Positions 44,826 to 58,375 of a stretch of DNA of 64,000 nt are shown piece by piece; position 1 is the stretch's first letter, and every line of letters starts with the position of its first letter. Origin of the DNA: Epiperipatus broadwayi (Eukaryota; Onychophora; Udeonychophora; Euonychophora; Peripatidae); contig JAQFVV010013316.1 of the NCBI GenBank assembly GCA_028023455.1, forward strand, positions 26,001 through 90,000, in the 5' to 3' direction. The position numbers and the translations under genes were made by a program. The notes beneath the pieces were generated by a model. It was not told the DNA's origin and did no database searches. It saw nothing but the letters and a program-made list of their open reading frames with translations.

Positions 44826-46149
44826 CAGTGATAATCATAAATATTACATGTGTTGAGTTTATTAATATGCTTTTTTTAATTATTTTCTTCTTGTTTTTTG
44901 ATTAATTGAATTCTTTTTTTTTGTAGTTATGGTTTAATTTCTCACTTATACACAATGATTTCATAAAGTATATAGATTGTAACTGCTTCACTAAATGGTT
45001 TAGTTTCTGAAAGATCAGTAGAACTTAGCAATAATACTTTTTTTTTTTTACTAGTTGAGGACAATCAATTTCATTTTGCCATTGTAATAGCATATTATTT
45101 AATTTTTTATTACTGATAATTCATAAAATCATCTTCTTGTCTAATGTCTTCAATATTATTGTATTTACGTGGACTAGAACCAAATAACCTTTCACTATCG
45201 CTGGCGGCCATGACAGTTTTTTTTATTAATTGCAAGTATGTGGCCAAGTTGATAAAAAATATATTGCTTGATATTTTTTGATTTTATATCCTAATTGTTG
45301 AAATATTCTTCTGGATATTGCGGAACTTGTCTAATAAATGCTATTTTATTCATAGTTTTTTAAAATTAAGTTTTATTACAAAAACAAAGTTGTTTTATTA
45401 ATCACTTTCTAACCATGCTTAATAGTGAATCTCTCTGCTCCGATTACGATTATCATACTTTTAAACCAAATATCAAACTCATAGGGATGTGGATTATATA
45501 CCCATAGATAATGAAGTTGGAAATATAATAAAGTTGTTTTTTTTACATTTAAGAATGATTAGTTCTGCTTTTGTTCACTCATCATTGATCAATAGATGAG
45601 CATCAGATTGTTTTTAGATGGTAATAAGATTATATAACTTTCAAGAAGCCAATAATTTCAAATACATGCTTCACAACAGCAATATGTGTGTACTCTCTTA
45701 TAGTAAGTGACAGACTTGATTTGGGTCAGAGTGACAAGATTGTCGCTGACTTGATTTCCCCAGATTAAAACTGATGTATGTTTAGATTTTAGAATTTTTT
45801 TAGATTTTAGAATTTTTTTTTGATAAAACTGTTATATGATTAAATTCTGCACTCAAAATTATAACATTATAATTATCAGAAAAATTATCAGAAATATATT
45901 TAGTATTATAACAGACTACAATATCAATCAGAAAATTTATTTATAATTTGTTAACTATCCATTGTTAACATATCATTATTATTTTCTTGATTTATGCTAT
46001 TACATATTAGAGATGTCTGCCTATTCCTTGTATATGTATTTAATGGATTATGTCCTGTACATGAGGGGTCAGATTGACCTTAGGTCAACATGGGTGTGAC
46101 AATAATCTCGGCCTCAGGGTGGCCTTTGAGCGTTCCATCATCAGATTTT
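44826..46149. other. AT-rich DNA, nothing recognised
   Basis: No supported feature apart from short duplicated TTTAGATTTTAGAATTTTTT near 45782-45820. Confidence 0.5.
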
Positions 46150-46440
46150 CAATTGGATGGACAGTTGAAGTGTGGAGTAGATTGAAGCCTGTCCATTAAA
46201 GTAGGAGAATTTGCTATCTTAATATATATCTGAGGACTTGTAGCATATATGTGTAGAGATGGTAATCTGGACCAACTGATGATTGCTGGTTTACCATGAA
46301 ATACGTATATTGGTGATTATTTATCTTTTTGACATATGTGTGTTCGTATCAGTGTTATGAGATAGTGTGGACAGTGGTGGGTCATGTGAAAGTCTGTGCT
46401 CATACCCTGTCTATGACATTTCAGTTTGTAACATTTTTTA
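46150..46440 (+). repeat. Hammerhead-family repeat D, copy 4
   Basis: Begins near AGCCTGTCCATTAAAGTA. The hammerhead lies at 46271-46314: helix I ACCAA (46271-46275) with TTGGT (46310-46314), core CTGATGA (46276-46282), GAAA (46298-46301), helix III ATACGTAT (palindrome) and cleavage triplet ATA. Helix II is damaged (TGGT/ACCA in place of TGCTG/CAGCA). A tRNA-like region follows. Confidence 0.72.
46271..46314 (+). ncRNA. Hammerhead ribozyme motif, family D (helix II weakened)
   Basis: CTGATGA, GAAA, helix I and helix III are intact. Copies at 19112 and 28160 have the intact helix II this one lacks. Comparison across copies supports a genuine hammerhead ancestor. Confidence 0.65.
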
Positions 46441-46508
46441 AAATGAAAATAATCCTTTTATTTAGAACAATAATCTCACTAACTATTTAAAAATCTAATT
46501 AAACTAAT

Positions 46509-46858
46509 AAATATCACACGATCATCATTCTCTATGCTTACACAAGCTATTTAAATAGAGGCAAAAATTTTCCATGCAATAGTGCCACCCATTGCAAACC
46601 AGAATAAACAATGGATGCAAGAAGAATTGGGTATAAAATCCCCATTTAGTGCCTACTCATCCAATATCCCCAGACTAGTGAGGAAACTAGTCTGAAGATG
46701 TTGGATGAGTGGGCACTAGATGGGGATTTTATGCACAAGCCTTCTGGCATCCATTGATTACTCTGTCTGGCACAGGGTGGCACTACTGTATGGAGAGTTT
46801 TGCCTTTGTTAGTAACAGTTATGTGCTAGCCTAAGAGATGGTGATCATGTGATGTTTA
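46509..46858 (+). mobile_element. Hammerhead-family foldback B, copy 4 (palindrome centred on the helix III site)
   Basis: Both arms are nearly complete (about 170 bp), including the outer tail on both sides (ATCACACGATCAT left, ATGATCACCATC in reverse complement right). The centre is GACTAGTGAGGAAACTAGTC: the hammerhead's GAAACTAGTC followed by helix I is kept, but upstream of it the sequence is an inverted copy of what lies downstream. The turn therefore sits at the ACTAGT palindrome. Confidence 0.82.
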
Positions 46859-47429
46859 GCAGAATAAAAGCACATATTAACTACTCAATTTCATTATTAA
46901 ATCAAACCTTTGGAGAATGTTATTCGGCTGAATGTAAGACAAAATCATCAAATTCATATAATCTCTAGATGATAACTGACTTAAAGATGGTTGAACCATA
47001 GCCATAGCATTTATCTATTTTTTTTAAAAAAAAATCATTTAATTAAATTATGTATGTGTAAATAAATATATGTATACACAATTTTTATTTTAAAGAGAGA
47101 TACTTAAACATTCTGAATAGAATGGATTTTGTAAATCTAATGTTTATTAGAAACATGTCAGGCAATACGTTTAAAATAGATAATAAAAATTAAAATAGAT
47201 TAACATGAAAAGAGATTTTTAAATGATTGTAATAAAGTTGTGAATACTTTAAAACAATCTGTACTATAAAATATTAGTAAGCATGAAGTGCATTCTCAAT
47301 ATCTTTTATGTCCTTTTCACAATTGTACTCAAGTGCTAACATAGATGTTATAAGTAATAGATATTATTTTAGTGCCTGTATTTGATATTTTATGATTTAA
47401 TAGATTCTTTAATTGTTATTTTTCAGCAA
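46859..47429. other. AT-rich DNA, nothing recognised
   Basis: No supported feature. Confidence 0.5.
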
Positions 47430-48140
<711 letters not shown>

Positions 48141-49219
48141 AATTTTAAATATATAAAAATGATTAAAGATGTAATATTCAATATAATTTATATAAGGATT
48201 GCAATTTAAAACAACCCACCTATTTTAAACTTATGTTTGTTTATTTTTTGAAATGAAAATTAAAAATGTTAAAAAATTAAATATACTTCATTCACTTCTT
48301 TGATAAATAAATTTATTATTAAATAAATATTTATTCATTAAGGAATATAAATAAATAAAGGGTTCTTTTTGCATTTGATTAGAACACTAAATATTTATAA
48401 CCTGGTTATTTTCATAAAGCATAATGTTTTATGACAATAAAATTATGTAAAATGTAAAATAGTAATACTTATTTTCTAATAATCAAGATCAGAAAAATTA
48501 GTTTCTAGAAAATAAAAGTCTAAGTCCTAAATCAAATGAGTTTTGAAGTATTGACTATAAAACAAATACATATATAGTTTTTAATTTGATTGATAAATCA
48601 GGTGATTAGAAGATATAACAAACAAAAAAGATAAAACAAAGAGTATTCAAGAGTTAGACATATCTTTATTTTGAATAATTGCAATCTATCAAATTTGGAT
48701 AAAAATAAATTCTTCACTTACAAAAATATTTTGAAAATATTAATAACAAAAGTTCTTACATAAAAAATAATTAATGTCTGTTATAGCTATTTAAATTGTA
48801 CTAAATGTGCTTAAAAATTCTGATTTGCATAGAAGTATTTTAAAAAGTGATTTAAAGAGAATGTATTATGAAAATATAGCTAATTAAAATAAATACATTT
48901 CTGCCATTATTTAAACTTGAAAGATTATAATTTTAATGATCGTTTTAAGAAAATCATTTTTTTAATAATAAACTTTATTTATAAATAATGGAACTATTTA
49001 TTTATAAATAAATCAATCTGTGGTACAAATAATTTGTAATGGTAAAGGTAAATTATACATTCACTAACTGTATAAATATGCTTTCTATATCAGTAAGGAA
49101 GGCAAATTATGTTAAAGCTGTGTGAGATTTAATGCCAGTGTGATGGATTTGATAGCAAATTGTTTTTCTGTTCAAACTCAATCTCATAAATGACTATTTG
49201 ATTATGAATGTATATTTTT
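48141..49219. other. AT-rich DNA, nothing recognised
   Basis: No supported feature. Confidence 0.5.
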
Positions 49220-49226
49220 AATCAAA

Positions 49227-49325
49227 AATTGGTGGTCGAGAGGTCAGCGCGACTGCCTTGCACTAGCAGGCAGTTGCCCGGGTTGCGGGTTCATGTCCTG
49301 GCCGATGCTATGACACTTAAAAAAA
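49227..49325 (+). mobile_element. tRNA-derived SINE, short target duplication
   Basis: GGTGGTCGAGAGGTCAGCGC (A-box region), ACTGCCTTGCACTAGCAGG arm, GCGGGTTCATGTCCTGG (B box), GATGCTATGACAC and A-tail. AATCAAA flanks it at 49220-49226 and 49326-49332. Same head family as 10742, 19324, 27125 and 62217. Confidence 0.88.
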
Positions 49326-49352
49326 AATCAAAGCTCATTTACTTGGTTTCTT

Positions 49353-49448
49353 AACACAGGCAAAACTACCTATACAGTAGTATTACTCAGTGCCAGCCAG
49401 AGTAATAACAGTTATGTGCAAGCATGGGAAATGGTGATCATGTGATGT
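49353..49448 (+). mobile_element. Hammerhead-family foldback B, copy 5 (internally deleted), 12-bp target duplication
   Basis: CAGGCAAAACTACCTATACAG, CAGAGTAATAACAGTTATGTG, and the 3' tail GATCATGTGATGT. The second arm and ribozyme are missing. ACTTGGTTTCTT (49341-49352) and ACTTGGCTTCTT (49449-49460) flank it, 11 of 12 matching. Confidence 0.85.
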
Positions 49449-49460
49449 ACTTGGCTTCTT

Positions 49461-50440
49461 CTGACAAAACATCTGAATCATTATTTGTTAAATTGGTTAC
49501 ATCATTTGCAAATTCTAAATGTTAATTAATCCTCATTTCATTTTATTTTTATATCTTATAATTCACAAAATATTCAGTAAAATTGATGCAAAAAGTATAT
49601 GTTTTTGTCAAAATTAATCTTTTCTGTGTTACTAATAATGGTTGCCAGATTTTGTGAAATATTCTTAAAAATTTCTCAATAACCTGTATATTTGAATTGG
49701 TGGTTGAAAAAGGAATCACTCTTTTTCATCTAAAAGTTAAATTATTCACAATCTTATCAATTTTTTTGTGTGCTTTAATCTTTAGAGAAATGCTTATAGA
49801 ATCACTTATCATTCGTAATATTAACTCATAGTCACTGGGTCTTTCTACGTGATCAATTAAAGTATAACCAATTCTTTTAGATGACTTCAATTCTAATGAT
49901 TTTAGTAAATATATACAATGAATGAATATTTAAAATCCTTTCTTTTTATCTTTCTTAAATATTGATATTATTATTGCATTCTTTCAGTCCTCTTATTTTC
50001 TTATCTTTTAGATATTTGGTATATAAATTCATTTATATTTAGTTACTTCTTCAGCTGCTTCTTTTAAAATATCTATAATGATTTCATAATTTTCTAAGTA
50101 TTTTTTCTTTATAGATTTAATTGCATATATTACTTCTTTGATTAAAATATATATTCCAAGTAGTTGTTGTAATTATATGAGCTGTTTAATTTTTAGTTTT
50201 TATTACTTTATTAATTTTTTTTATATAAGTTTTAATGCCATTTATGATGACATCTCTATTTTTAATGATTGCATATTTTTTCCTTCTTATTTCTGAATTA
50301 ACTTTTCTTCTATTATCAAGATATTATTTATATCTTAGCAAATATAGCCTTCCCTTGCCATTTCACTGCTATATATATATTTTAACATTTTCTAAAATTC
50401 CAGATATAAGAACAAAATCTCCAAGAGTCTCTCATAAATA
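49461..50440 (-). pseudogene. Ancient RTE-like fragment
   Basis: Minus-strand frames, strongly mutated, follow the RTE order. The segment about 49940-50160 aligns with 39010-39240 of RTE copy 2 (TCTTTCTTAAATATTGATAT, CTGCTTCTTTTAAAATATCT, ATAGATTTAATTGCATATAT). The part at 50235-50400 matches the Lys-rich linker. It is much more diverged than the three young RTE copies, so RTE elements have been active here for a long time. Confidence 0.65.
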
Positions 50441-50847
50441 AACAATGATGTAAAAAGGAAATATTCATCAGATTTATCAATTTCCGATTGATGAGACAGT
50501 GAATTTTTGTTTTATCACTACCTAAAGATAGCTAGATATCCATTTCCCAACCATTATTGGATAGTTAATAGATTGGTTATAAGTCAGTTACTTGAGAGAA
50601 AATTTCTAAGCTTCTTAAAAACAATTCACTTGGCTTGAATTTGAACCTCAGATCATATGCTATGTATGTGGATATATTATCTCCATATCATGGGCCTTAT
50701 AAATAATTTTAAAAAGTGCACTTTTTAAGATTTGCCTCAGGCAACAAATTTGATTGGTATATTAAGATTTTGGTCTTAGAGATAACTAGTAAATTTATCC
50801 TGCTAGAGCATACATATTTGTTTGCAACTGTGCATATTCATTTATTG

Positions 50848-50945
50848 TAGGGTTTATCAACCTTTTTTTTTTTTTATCTACCACACATATTTGTACTCTT
50901 GTTAACAATATAATTTTCCTACCTCCAATCAATGCTGAAATAATT
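50848..50945. other. Possible hAT terminal repeat
   Basis: TAGGGTTTATCAACCTTTTT resembles the CAG.GGTT.TCAACC.TTTT termini of hAT elements and lies just beyond the end of the transposase relic. I could not find the matching right terminus, so this is tentative. Confidence 0.35.
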
Positions 50946-52097
50946 TAATTTAGTGCTTATGGAAATAATTACACAAAAAAGATTTATAATAATAAATTGA
51001 TAGATATATAACAACACAAAGTGATAAACAAACTGAAATCAATATGAAAGAATAAACTGCATTTCATTTATGTTAAACTTGAAAATATTAATTTATTTAA
51101 AACACAAAGAGAAATTAATGATATCCTTGAGGCTGATGCTGTGAAACTGAATACTTGATGTCTGGTTCAGTTGTTATTAGGAATAATCAAAGATCTCCTT
51201 TATCAGTGATATTTAGATGGTTTATTTCTTTGTTCATAATACAGTTAACAGCTTTAAAATCTGACTCGATAAGGTATAAGGTAAGAAAAGGTATCAATAA
51301 TTTGAAGATTTTTTTCTCCCACTAATTTAGATATAATGGAGATATTTTTTATTTTGCCAGAGCTTCTGGGAATCCACCAGCATCAAAAGTGTTTTTGCTC
51401 TTTTCATCATATTCGAATTTTAATAATTCTTTATGCAAAATAATATAAACTTCAATAAAATTTGTGGTAAAGGAATCTGTTATCTTACTGTGAATTTTAA
51501 GGTTCAAAATATCTTGAAATTGTTTTTCCATAACTTAAGTTTATAGAGATGGCTGGTAAACTTTTAATGTTATCCAGAGATACATCGTCTTTTACAGAGG
51601 ACAATTTGGGAAGTTGATACGATTTTCTCTGTAATAGATTGTGATGGAAAAGATTAAGTTTTTAATAAATAATGACGTACTGTTTTTGTATCAGATAAAA
51701 GTTACATTGGTTCCTTGAAGCTGCAAATTAATTTCATTGAATCTTTTGAAAATTTTCACCAAATAAAAATCATCATTTTTATTGCTTTTAATTGTTGAGA
51801 GAGATCTTCATTATTATTCTCAAAGAACTGCATTATGCTGTTATACAAATTGGGACAGACTTGGACCTTTTGAGAGCCATTGAACTTCGGAGTGTGAAAA
51901 TAATCAAACAAATGACTCATCATTATCCTAGCAAAACTGATGAAACATTCTATCATCTTCGGCATTTGATTTGATCTTATTTACAGTTTTAATTACTGCA
52001 TTTAAAAATGAATGCAGACTTGCACTTAAATGTTTTTCTACAAAATGTTGTTTATTTACCATGCAATGAATATATTAAAACAGTGTGTATTTCTTCT

Positions 52098-54023
52098 CTC
52101 AAGTATTAGTAGATTTTGAACATGATTCAGATTTGAATGAAATTAATATGAAAATAACTGATACACTTTTAAAAATTGCAACAAAGATAGCTGGTAGAAA
52201 AAAGCAGCAATTGACCAATAAAATTTCTACTGAGACTAGAGAATTTATGAAAAAAAGAAGGAATATGAAAATATACAAAAATGATGCATTAAAAAGGATT
52301 GAATATCTCAAATTTTGTAAAATAGTGCAGAAAAGAGTTGAAAATGATATAAGAAAGTATAACTGTGAATTAGCAAGGAAAGCTGTAGAAGAGAATAAAA
52401 GTCTCAAGACTGGTAGGAAATTTATATCTGCAATAAGAAAAAAAGGTGAAATTACTACTAAAAAGAGAGCTGATGTCATTAAATGGGTAGAAGACTTCTA
52501 TCAAGAATTACATAGTAATAAACAACAAGTACATCCTATATCTATTATGTCTTCCAAATTGCCCAGAATTTTAAAAGAAGTGAGACATGCAATTAAATAT
52601 ATGAAGAAAGAAAAGGCTCCAAGTAATGATGGAATTATATTAAAAGAAGCAGGTGAAGAAATTGAATTTTTTTAGCAAAGTTATATACCAAATGTCTAAA
52701 TGATAAAGATGTACCAGATGATTGGAAGAATGCAATATTAATATTTAAAAAAGGTGATAAAGAAGATAATTGAAATTCCAGACATATCAGCCTTTTGTTA
52801 GTTTATACAAAATTTTTACCAAGATAATTACAACTCGTCAACAGAGAACATTGGATTTCCACCAACCAAGAGAACAAGCTGGATTTAAAAGTGGTTTTAG
52901 TACTGTAGATCATATCCAGGTATTGAGAGAAGTTATAGAAAGGACAAATGAATATGAGTTGCCATTATGCTTTGGATTTTTAGATTATGAAAAGGCATTT
53001 GATTCTATAAACATTTCTTCGTTGATTAAAGCATTGGATCATCAAAGTATAGATTCAGGATATTGTCATATTTTAAAGAATATTTATAAAAATGCAACAG
53101 CAGCAATTAGATTACATAATGATACTAGGAAAGTCAACATTGAGAAGGGTGTAAGACAGGGTGACTCCATATCTCCAAAACTTTTTACAGCAGTGCTGCA
53201 AGAAGTATTTTGTGGATTAAAATGAGAAGCTAAAAAAGTGAAAGTAAATGGAGATTATTTAAATCATTTAGATTTTGCAGATGATATAAATGTTTTTGCA
53301 AATAATGCTTTAGAGCTGCAGGAAATGTTGCCAGAGTTATCAGATGAAAGTAGGAAAGTAGGACTAAAGATAAATGTTAACAAGACTAAAGTAATGTTCA
53401 ATGGATTTTCTCAAAATATGAAAATACAGATTGATTACAATGAGTTAGAAGAAGTTAATAGCTACAAATACCTTGATCAGATTATTAATACAGATGGAAA
53501 AATAATGAATGAAATTAATCATAGAATTAAACTTAGTTAAAATGCTTTTGGTAGAAATTACTTGATTCTAAAAGGGAATATGCCTATGTGTTTGAAAAGA
53601 AAGGTTTTTAATAAATGTGTTTTACCAGTTCTTACTTATGGATCTGAGACTTGAACACTTAATAGAAGAGCAATACAGAGACTTCAGATCACCCAAAGAA
53701 GTATGGAGAGATGCATATTATGAGTAACGAGAAGAGATCAAAATGCAATATATGGGTAATAGAACAAACAGAAGTTTACTGACCTCATAGAAAAATTAAA
53801 AGACTGAAGTAGAATTGGGCTGGACATATTGCTAGAAGAGATGATAATAGATGGACAATTGAAATATTAAACTGGATTCCAAGAGATTTTCAAAGACCCA
53901 GAAAGAGACCACATGTGAGATGGATGGGTGAAATAAGAAAGTGTGCAGGGGTGATTGGAGAAGATGGATTGAACTTGGAGAGACCTTCATCCTGCAGTGG
54001 ATTGTTAATAGTTGTTGATGATG
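52098..54023 (+). mobile_element. 5'-truncated RTE copy 3 inside the hAT pseudogene
   Basis: Starts within the linker after the endonuclease (corresponding to about 35997) and runs to the 3' end GTTGTTGATGATG. ATTTCTTCT flanks it (52089-52097 and 54024-54032). It retains KKRRNMKIYKND, QAGFKSGFSTVDHI, LDYEKAFDSIN (motif A), GVRQGDSISPKLF (motif B) and LDFADDINVFA (motif C, near 53270-53302). Breaks: stop near 52673, frameshift near 52757, TGA at 53223 where copy 2 has TGG, and stops after 53538. The endonuclease is missing because of truncation. Confidence 0.92.
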
Positions 54024-54407
54024 ATTTCTTCTTTCAAATAAACAACAAATTCATAATAGCAACCTACCATTGATGGTGATCCAAAAATAGCTCATGCAAG
54101 TCTGTTGGTTAAAGATATATTGCTTTTTTTCTTTCAAAATATGTTTTTACAATTGAAATATCTATGATACGATTTTCTGTAAATAGCATTTCTTCCTACG
54201 AGTATTCAATTATCATCAATGGTAGACTCGTCCAATTGCATTGAACATTTATTATTTTGAAGAATAGATATTAGTAGATTTTCAACATTGCCTGCCATTT
54301 CATTAATGTGTGCACTAAGAGGCATGCATTATACAGTTGATATGAATTCAAATAAATTAAAAAATAACAAACACAATTTTCTATTTTAAAAATAGCCCAT
54401 TAATTTC

Positions 54408-54454
54408 AATATATATATACAACAAACCTGTGTGTAGTTTGTTGTATATATATT
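54408..54454. repeat. Short perfect hairpin
   Basis: AATATATATATACAACAAAC at 54408-54427 pairs with GTTTGTTGTATATATATT at 54437-54454 around a 9-nt loop. It interrupts the hAT relic, so it may be a tiny inserted palindrome. Confidence 0.7.
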
Positions 54455-54840
54455 AATATAAATTCCTTGATACAGGGAATTATCAATATTTTCACGTATA
54501 TTAGGCCTTTGCAGTTTTTACAATCAGTTTTGATATTTGATAATTTATAGTTAATACATTTTCATTATTCTCATTTAAAATGAGGATACAATTGTTCAAT
54601 GCTTAATTTTTTATAGATCTCTTGAAAATATTCTATTGGTTTGTCTTTTTCTTGAGGAATGTTTTGTTACAAGAAGCTCAGTTTCATTTGATAACATTTT
54701 GTGACACAATAATCACATTGAAAGCTGTTTACTTGATACAGATTCGATGAAACCCATTTTCAAGTATTCTGGTAAATAGCCATGAATGTATTTCTTTGTT
54801 TTAAAACATGGATTAAAATTCTTTAAAATAATTTTTAATT

Positions 54841-57340
54841 GTTTACAAATGGCTTAAGATCACACTCACTTAACAAACCTCAAGTACTCATGGACCACCA
54901 TAGATAAAGAGATAGATCACATGGTTGTTACAAGTTGTTTGACTATTGTTACAAATCATACCTATAGAGCCACAAAGCTCATTGGTTGTTTTCTTGTATT
55001 GCTGACTAAAAGCATAATTGCAAATATATGAATGTCAGTATCGGGCAATTGGAACCTTTATAGGTATATATCAAGTTAGCATATTTCATGAGAAGTAGGA
55101 GCAATTCTATCCAAAAATTTAAACACCTGTTGCACATTTATAGTAATCTATGGTTTTTCTTTTAACATCTAGCAAATACTCACTGCCCATCTGAAAGCTT
55201 TAAATGCCCATTCTGGGCAGCAGGGACTACATTTGCGACTCTGGGTCTATTGGGTGAAATGTCATTTAGCAACAAAATTAGAAACGTTAATAGTATGTGG
55301 CTTGGACATTCGATATATTTTTTGTCTTCACAAAAGAATCAAAGTATTTTAATTCAGTCAATAAGAAATATGAAGTTCTTTCGGTTACTCCACTTTTCTT
55401 AAAGCTATTGGAATCATGAAACGATGACCCACACACACATATATAAGGTTTTTAATTTTTAAAATGAGTTAAGTATTATAGCATATATACATATATCTTG
55501 CTGTGAGATTGTAAGTATATTTATATTTAAGTAAAGTCACTATTGTAATGCACCTAACTATTCATAAAATATTTTTATAAACAGTCAACTAATATTAAAT
55601 AAATGTAATTCTATAACTTTATTTTTATTTTGATGTGAAAGCTGCCATGTGGTCTGTTTTTTTTTTATTATATTACTGATTAGTAAATACTACGTTATTT
55701 TATACTATAGTATCAAAGATAAATCGGTCTATTTTTATTTATTTGATTTGCTCTTTCCATTTACATTTAATGCATTTTTGTTTTAAAGGAAAAATTCAAC
55801 TATTACTCAGTCACTTAACATCAGTCAGCAGAAAACTACTAAAAAGTTTTCTGACATTTTTTTTTTCTGTTTTTAAGCTGAAGTTAAAACTATTTTGGTT
55901 TCCTTTTCTAATGATTTCTGGTTACATAAATGCCAAACTGAACTAAAATGCCGAATTATCTTTAAAAACAACAACAACAACAACCGAAAAAAGATCACGT
56001 GATCGGATTGGCTGTTGTGTGTGTATATATATATTACGTTACCATTATTGTTATAAGCAAATTGTTTTATAATGCATGTATTTAGATCTAATCTCTGTCA
56101 TAAATTGAATAGAAAAGACACATTAAATAAATAACATAGATTTAATGACGAAATTCATGAACATACGAAACTATAGTATATTTTCAATCATATCCGCCTT
56201 TTGCTAATTATACCTTTCTAATGTTATACAGTATTATGTCATTTAACAGTGATTTATTCTATTTGGAATGTACTTAAATTATGATGAAACGTATTTTCTT
56301 TCTGGATAATACTTGAACTTAAACTTAGAAAGCATTTATAAATATTCTACATTAGTTAATATTATACCTAGATAACTAAAGATTTTAAAATATACAAGCT
56401 GGAGGCCAAAATTTTAACAAAGCTCTCATATTAATTGTTTAATATTTTTCAAATCTTGTAATGTACAATTCGAGAACATGGAAATCTTTGCTAAATAAAC
56501 CTGCACACAGTTAACTTTCTATTTATGTATTTAATGTATGGATTTATTTATATACTGCTTAACTAGAAATAAAATGTCGTAATGAACTTGTAGAAACTCC
56601 ATCCTGGAAATAAATTGACTAATGGCTTTTTGAAGTCCTTCATTCTGACGCTGAATACATGGTTCATGGTTTTACAAATTCATTTAGATTAAAGATTACA
56701 AACTCCATTTATAAAACAGATGATAACGATGCTCGTGGGTTGTTCTAAATCTTTTGATAAGACTCCAAATGTATCTAGGAATATCGAATTCACCACACTT
56801 TATTGTTGTATTTGCAAAAAAAAAAAAAAGATTCCTGATCGAACATCCAAAAAGGGATGCTCATTTAAGGTGCGTCTTATGTGATGAAGCTGTGTCTTGA
56901 GTTATTGGCAAGTCTGATCTGCTTAAGTTTTTTATATATATTTTTGGGAGGCAATTTTTTACTTCTGACATTTGGCAAAGAAATACAAAAGAACAGAAAG
57001 TTACTGGAAAGAAATAGATTTGGATTGTAATATTTCTCATGGAAATAATCGAGTATCCAGAAATTTAATGTTGGGATTTTTTCCTCCAAATATGAATACA
57101 AGTAGTGTCAGTCAGCTTTTGACTAATATATAATGCTGGTATATGTACAATAACTTAGTATAGATCCCAACAGTAATGAATTTGGTTCTGAGTCTTTGAG
57201 TGAATGCTTCAAGCCATGGTTAATGCACACATTTATAATTTATTCACATATCTGCTATGCAATTTAATTTTTAAAAAGACAGTAACAAAAATAATCAACA
57301 AAAATAGAATAGTAGTTATGAAAAAGACAGTAATAAATTA
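54841..57340. other. AT-rich DNA, no gene recognised
   Basis: Possibly still partly the 5' flank of the hAT element up to about 55400. Contains an AAC microsatellite at about 55966-55983 and an A-run near 56816. No other feature supported. Confidence 0.45.
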
Positions 57341-57359
57341 AGAGAGAGAGAGAGAGAGA
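57341..57359. repeat. GA microsatellite
   Basis: Run of about nine GA units. Confidence 0.9.
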
Positions 57360-57584
57360 TAGCAATCACATGACTAGGTGAATGCTTACTGCATGTGCAA
57401 ATGCACTAACATAAGCAAAAGCTTTACATCATTACAATAAATATATATGCAACATGTATGCAAAGCTATATATGTGACCATTAAAAAAAAGTATATTATA
57501 ATATGTTTTTTTACTATCTTCAAATTTCTGAATCTGCATCTTGATTTGGAACTAAATTCCACAAATATGAAGTGTTTACTATCA

Positions 57585-58375
57585 TAACAGGATGGATGGG
57601 GGGTTAAGGTGGGATAATACCAAATCATCATCAACCCCAGTTAAATTAAATTTAAAATTTACAAAAGCATAATATTTAAAGTAAGATATTAAAGTAATGT
57701 TTATTATCACAAATATATAAGCATGAGATAGATTAAAGAAAAATATAGAAGAAATGTTATGTATTCAAGAGAGAATGAGATCCTATTCAAGAGATCAATG
57801 AGATCTCTGAAAGATCATTGAGAGATCAGTCAGATACTCTTTAGAGCAACTAAAAATATAATTAATTATACATCAACCAGCATTATAACAAAAGTAAGTA
57901 TGAGTAATACTCCAAGTAATTTTAATATAAGTACTCATCAGTAATAACCATTCATCATCATGAACAATCAAAATACATCAATACAATAAATCAACAGTAA
58001 ATCTGGTGACTGGATTGGAAATGGGTCTTCTGTAGACTAGGCTAACTATCAAGCCATTGCCAACTTGGGCAATTATTAAAACTAATAATTTGGAGGCACA
58101 AACTAAGTACTCATCCATCAGAATATATAATAATAAAAACAATAATACAGATACATTAAAACATGCTGATCATCATAAATGCTCTGGCCACTTAGTAGCA
58201 TTAATGTACTGGCCAACTATAAACTTAATTTCTAATTAGACTAAACTAAAGAGTATTCTCTTTTGCACCAACCAGGATGATGATTGATCATCTCTGGATG
58301 TCCAAAAGCACTAATATATCCCTATTTAATATATCAGCTGTTATACACAAATCTAGCTCAGAAGCACACAAGCTC
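57585..58375 (+). repeat. Dispersed repeat R1, copy 2
   Basis: Matches 8745-9425 in the same orientation (AAATCATCATCAACCC, GGTGACTGGATTGGAAATGGG, CTCATCCATCAGAATA, ATTAATGTACTGGCCAACTA, AATCTAGCTCAGA). The copies differ by many substitutions and indels, so the family is old. Confidence 0.7.

Larger units (their letters stand above)
51110..54840 (-). pseudogene. Decayed ZBED/SCAND3-like hAT transposase, interrupted by RTE copy 3
   Basis: Minus-strand remnants occur in the order of SCAND3/ZBED-type transposase proteins: YLKMGFI (about 54760), LCHKMLSNETELLVTKH (54716-54660, BED zinc-finger region), YQISKLIVKTAK (about 54540), NVENLLISIL and LDEST (54280-54210), GSPSMVG (54091-54065), then after the RTE, HCMVNKQHFVEKHLSASLHSF (about 52070-52000), EVQWLSKG (about 51880), FNEINLQLQGTNV (about 51740-51700), and a C-terminus FKAVNCIMNKEINHLNITDKGDL with final stop near 51115. 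Many stops and shifts. These genes derive from hAT transposons; this is a dead transposon copy, not a host gene. Confidence 0.8.

Noticed and set aside
46127-46200. Possible fifth hammerhead (CTGATGA on the minus strand near 46138)
   Set aside because: No GAAA follows a pairable helix II; the nearest match is GAGA.
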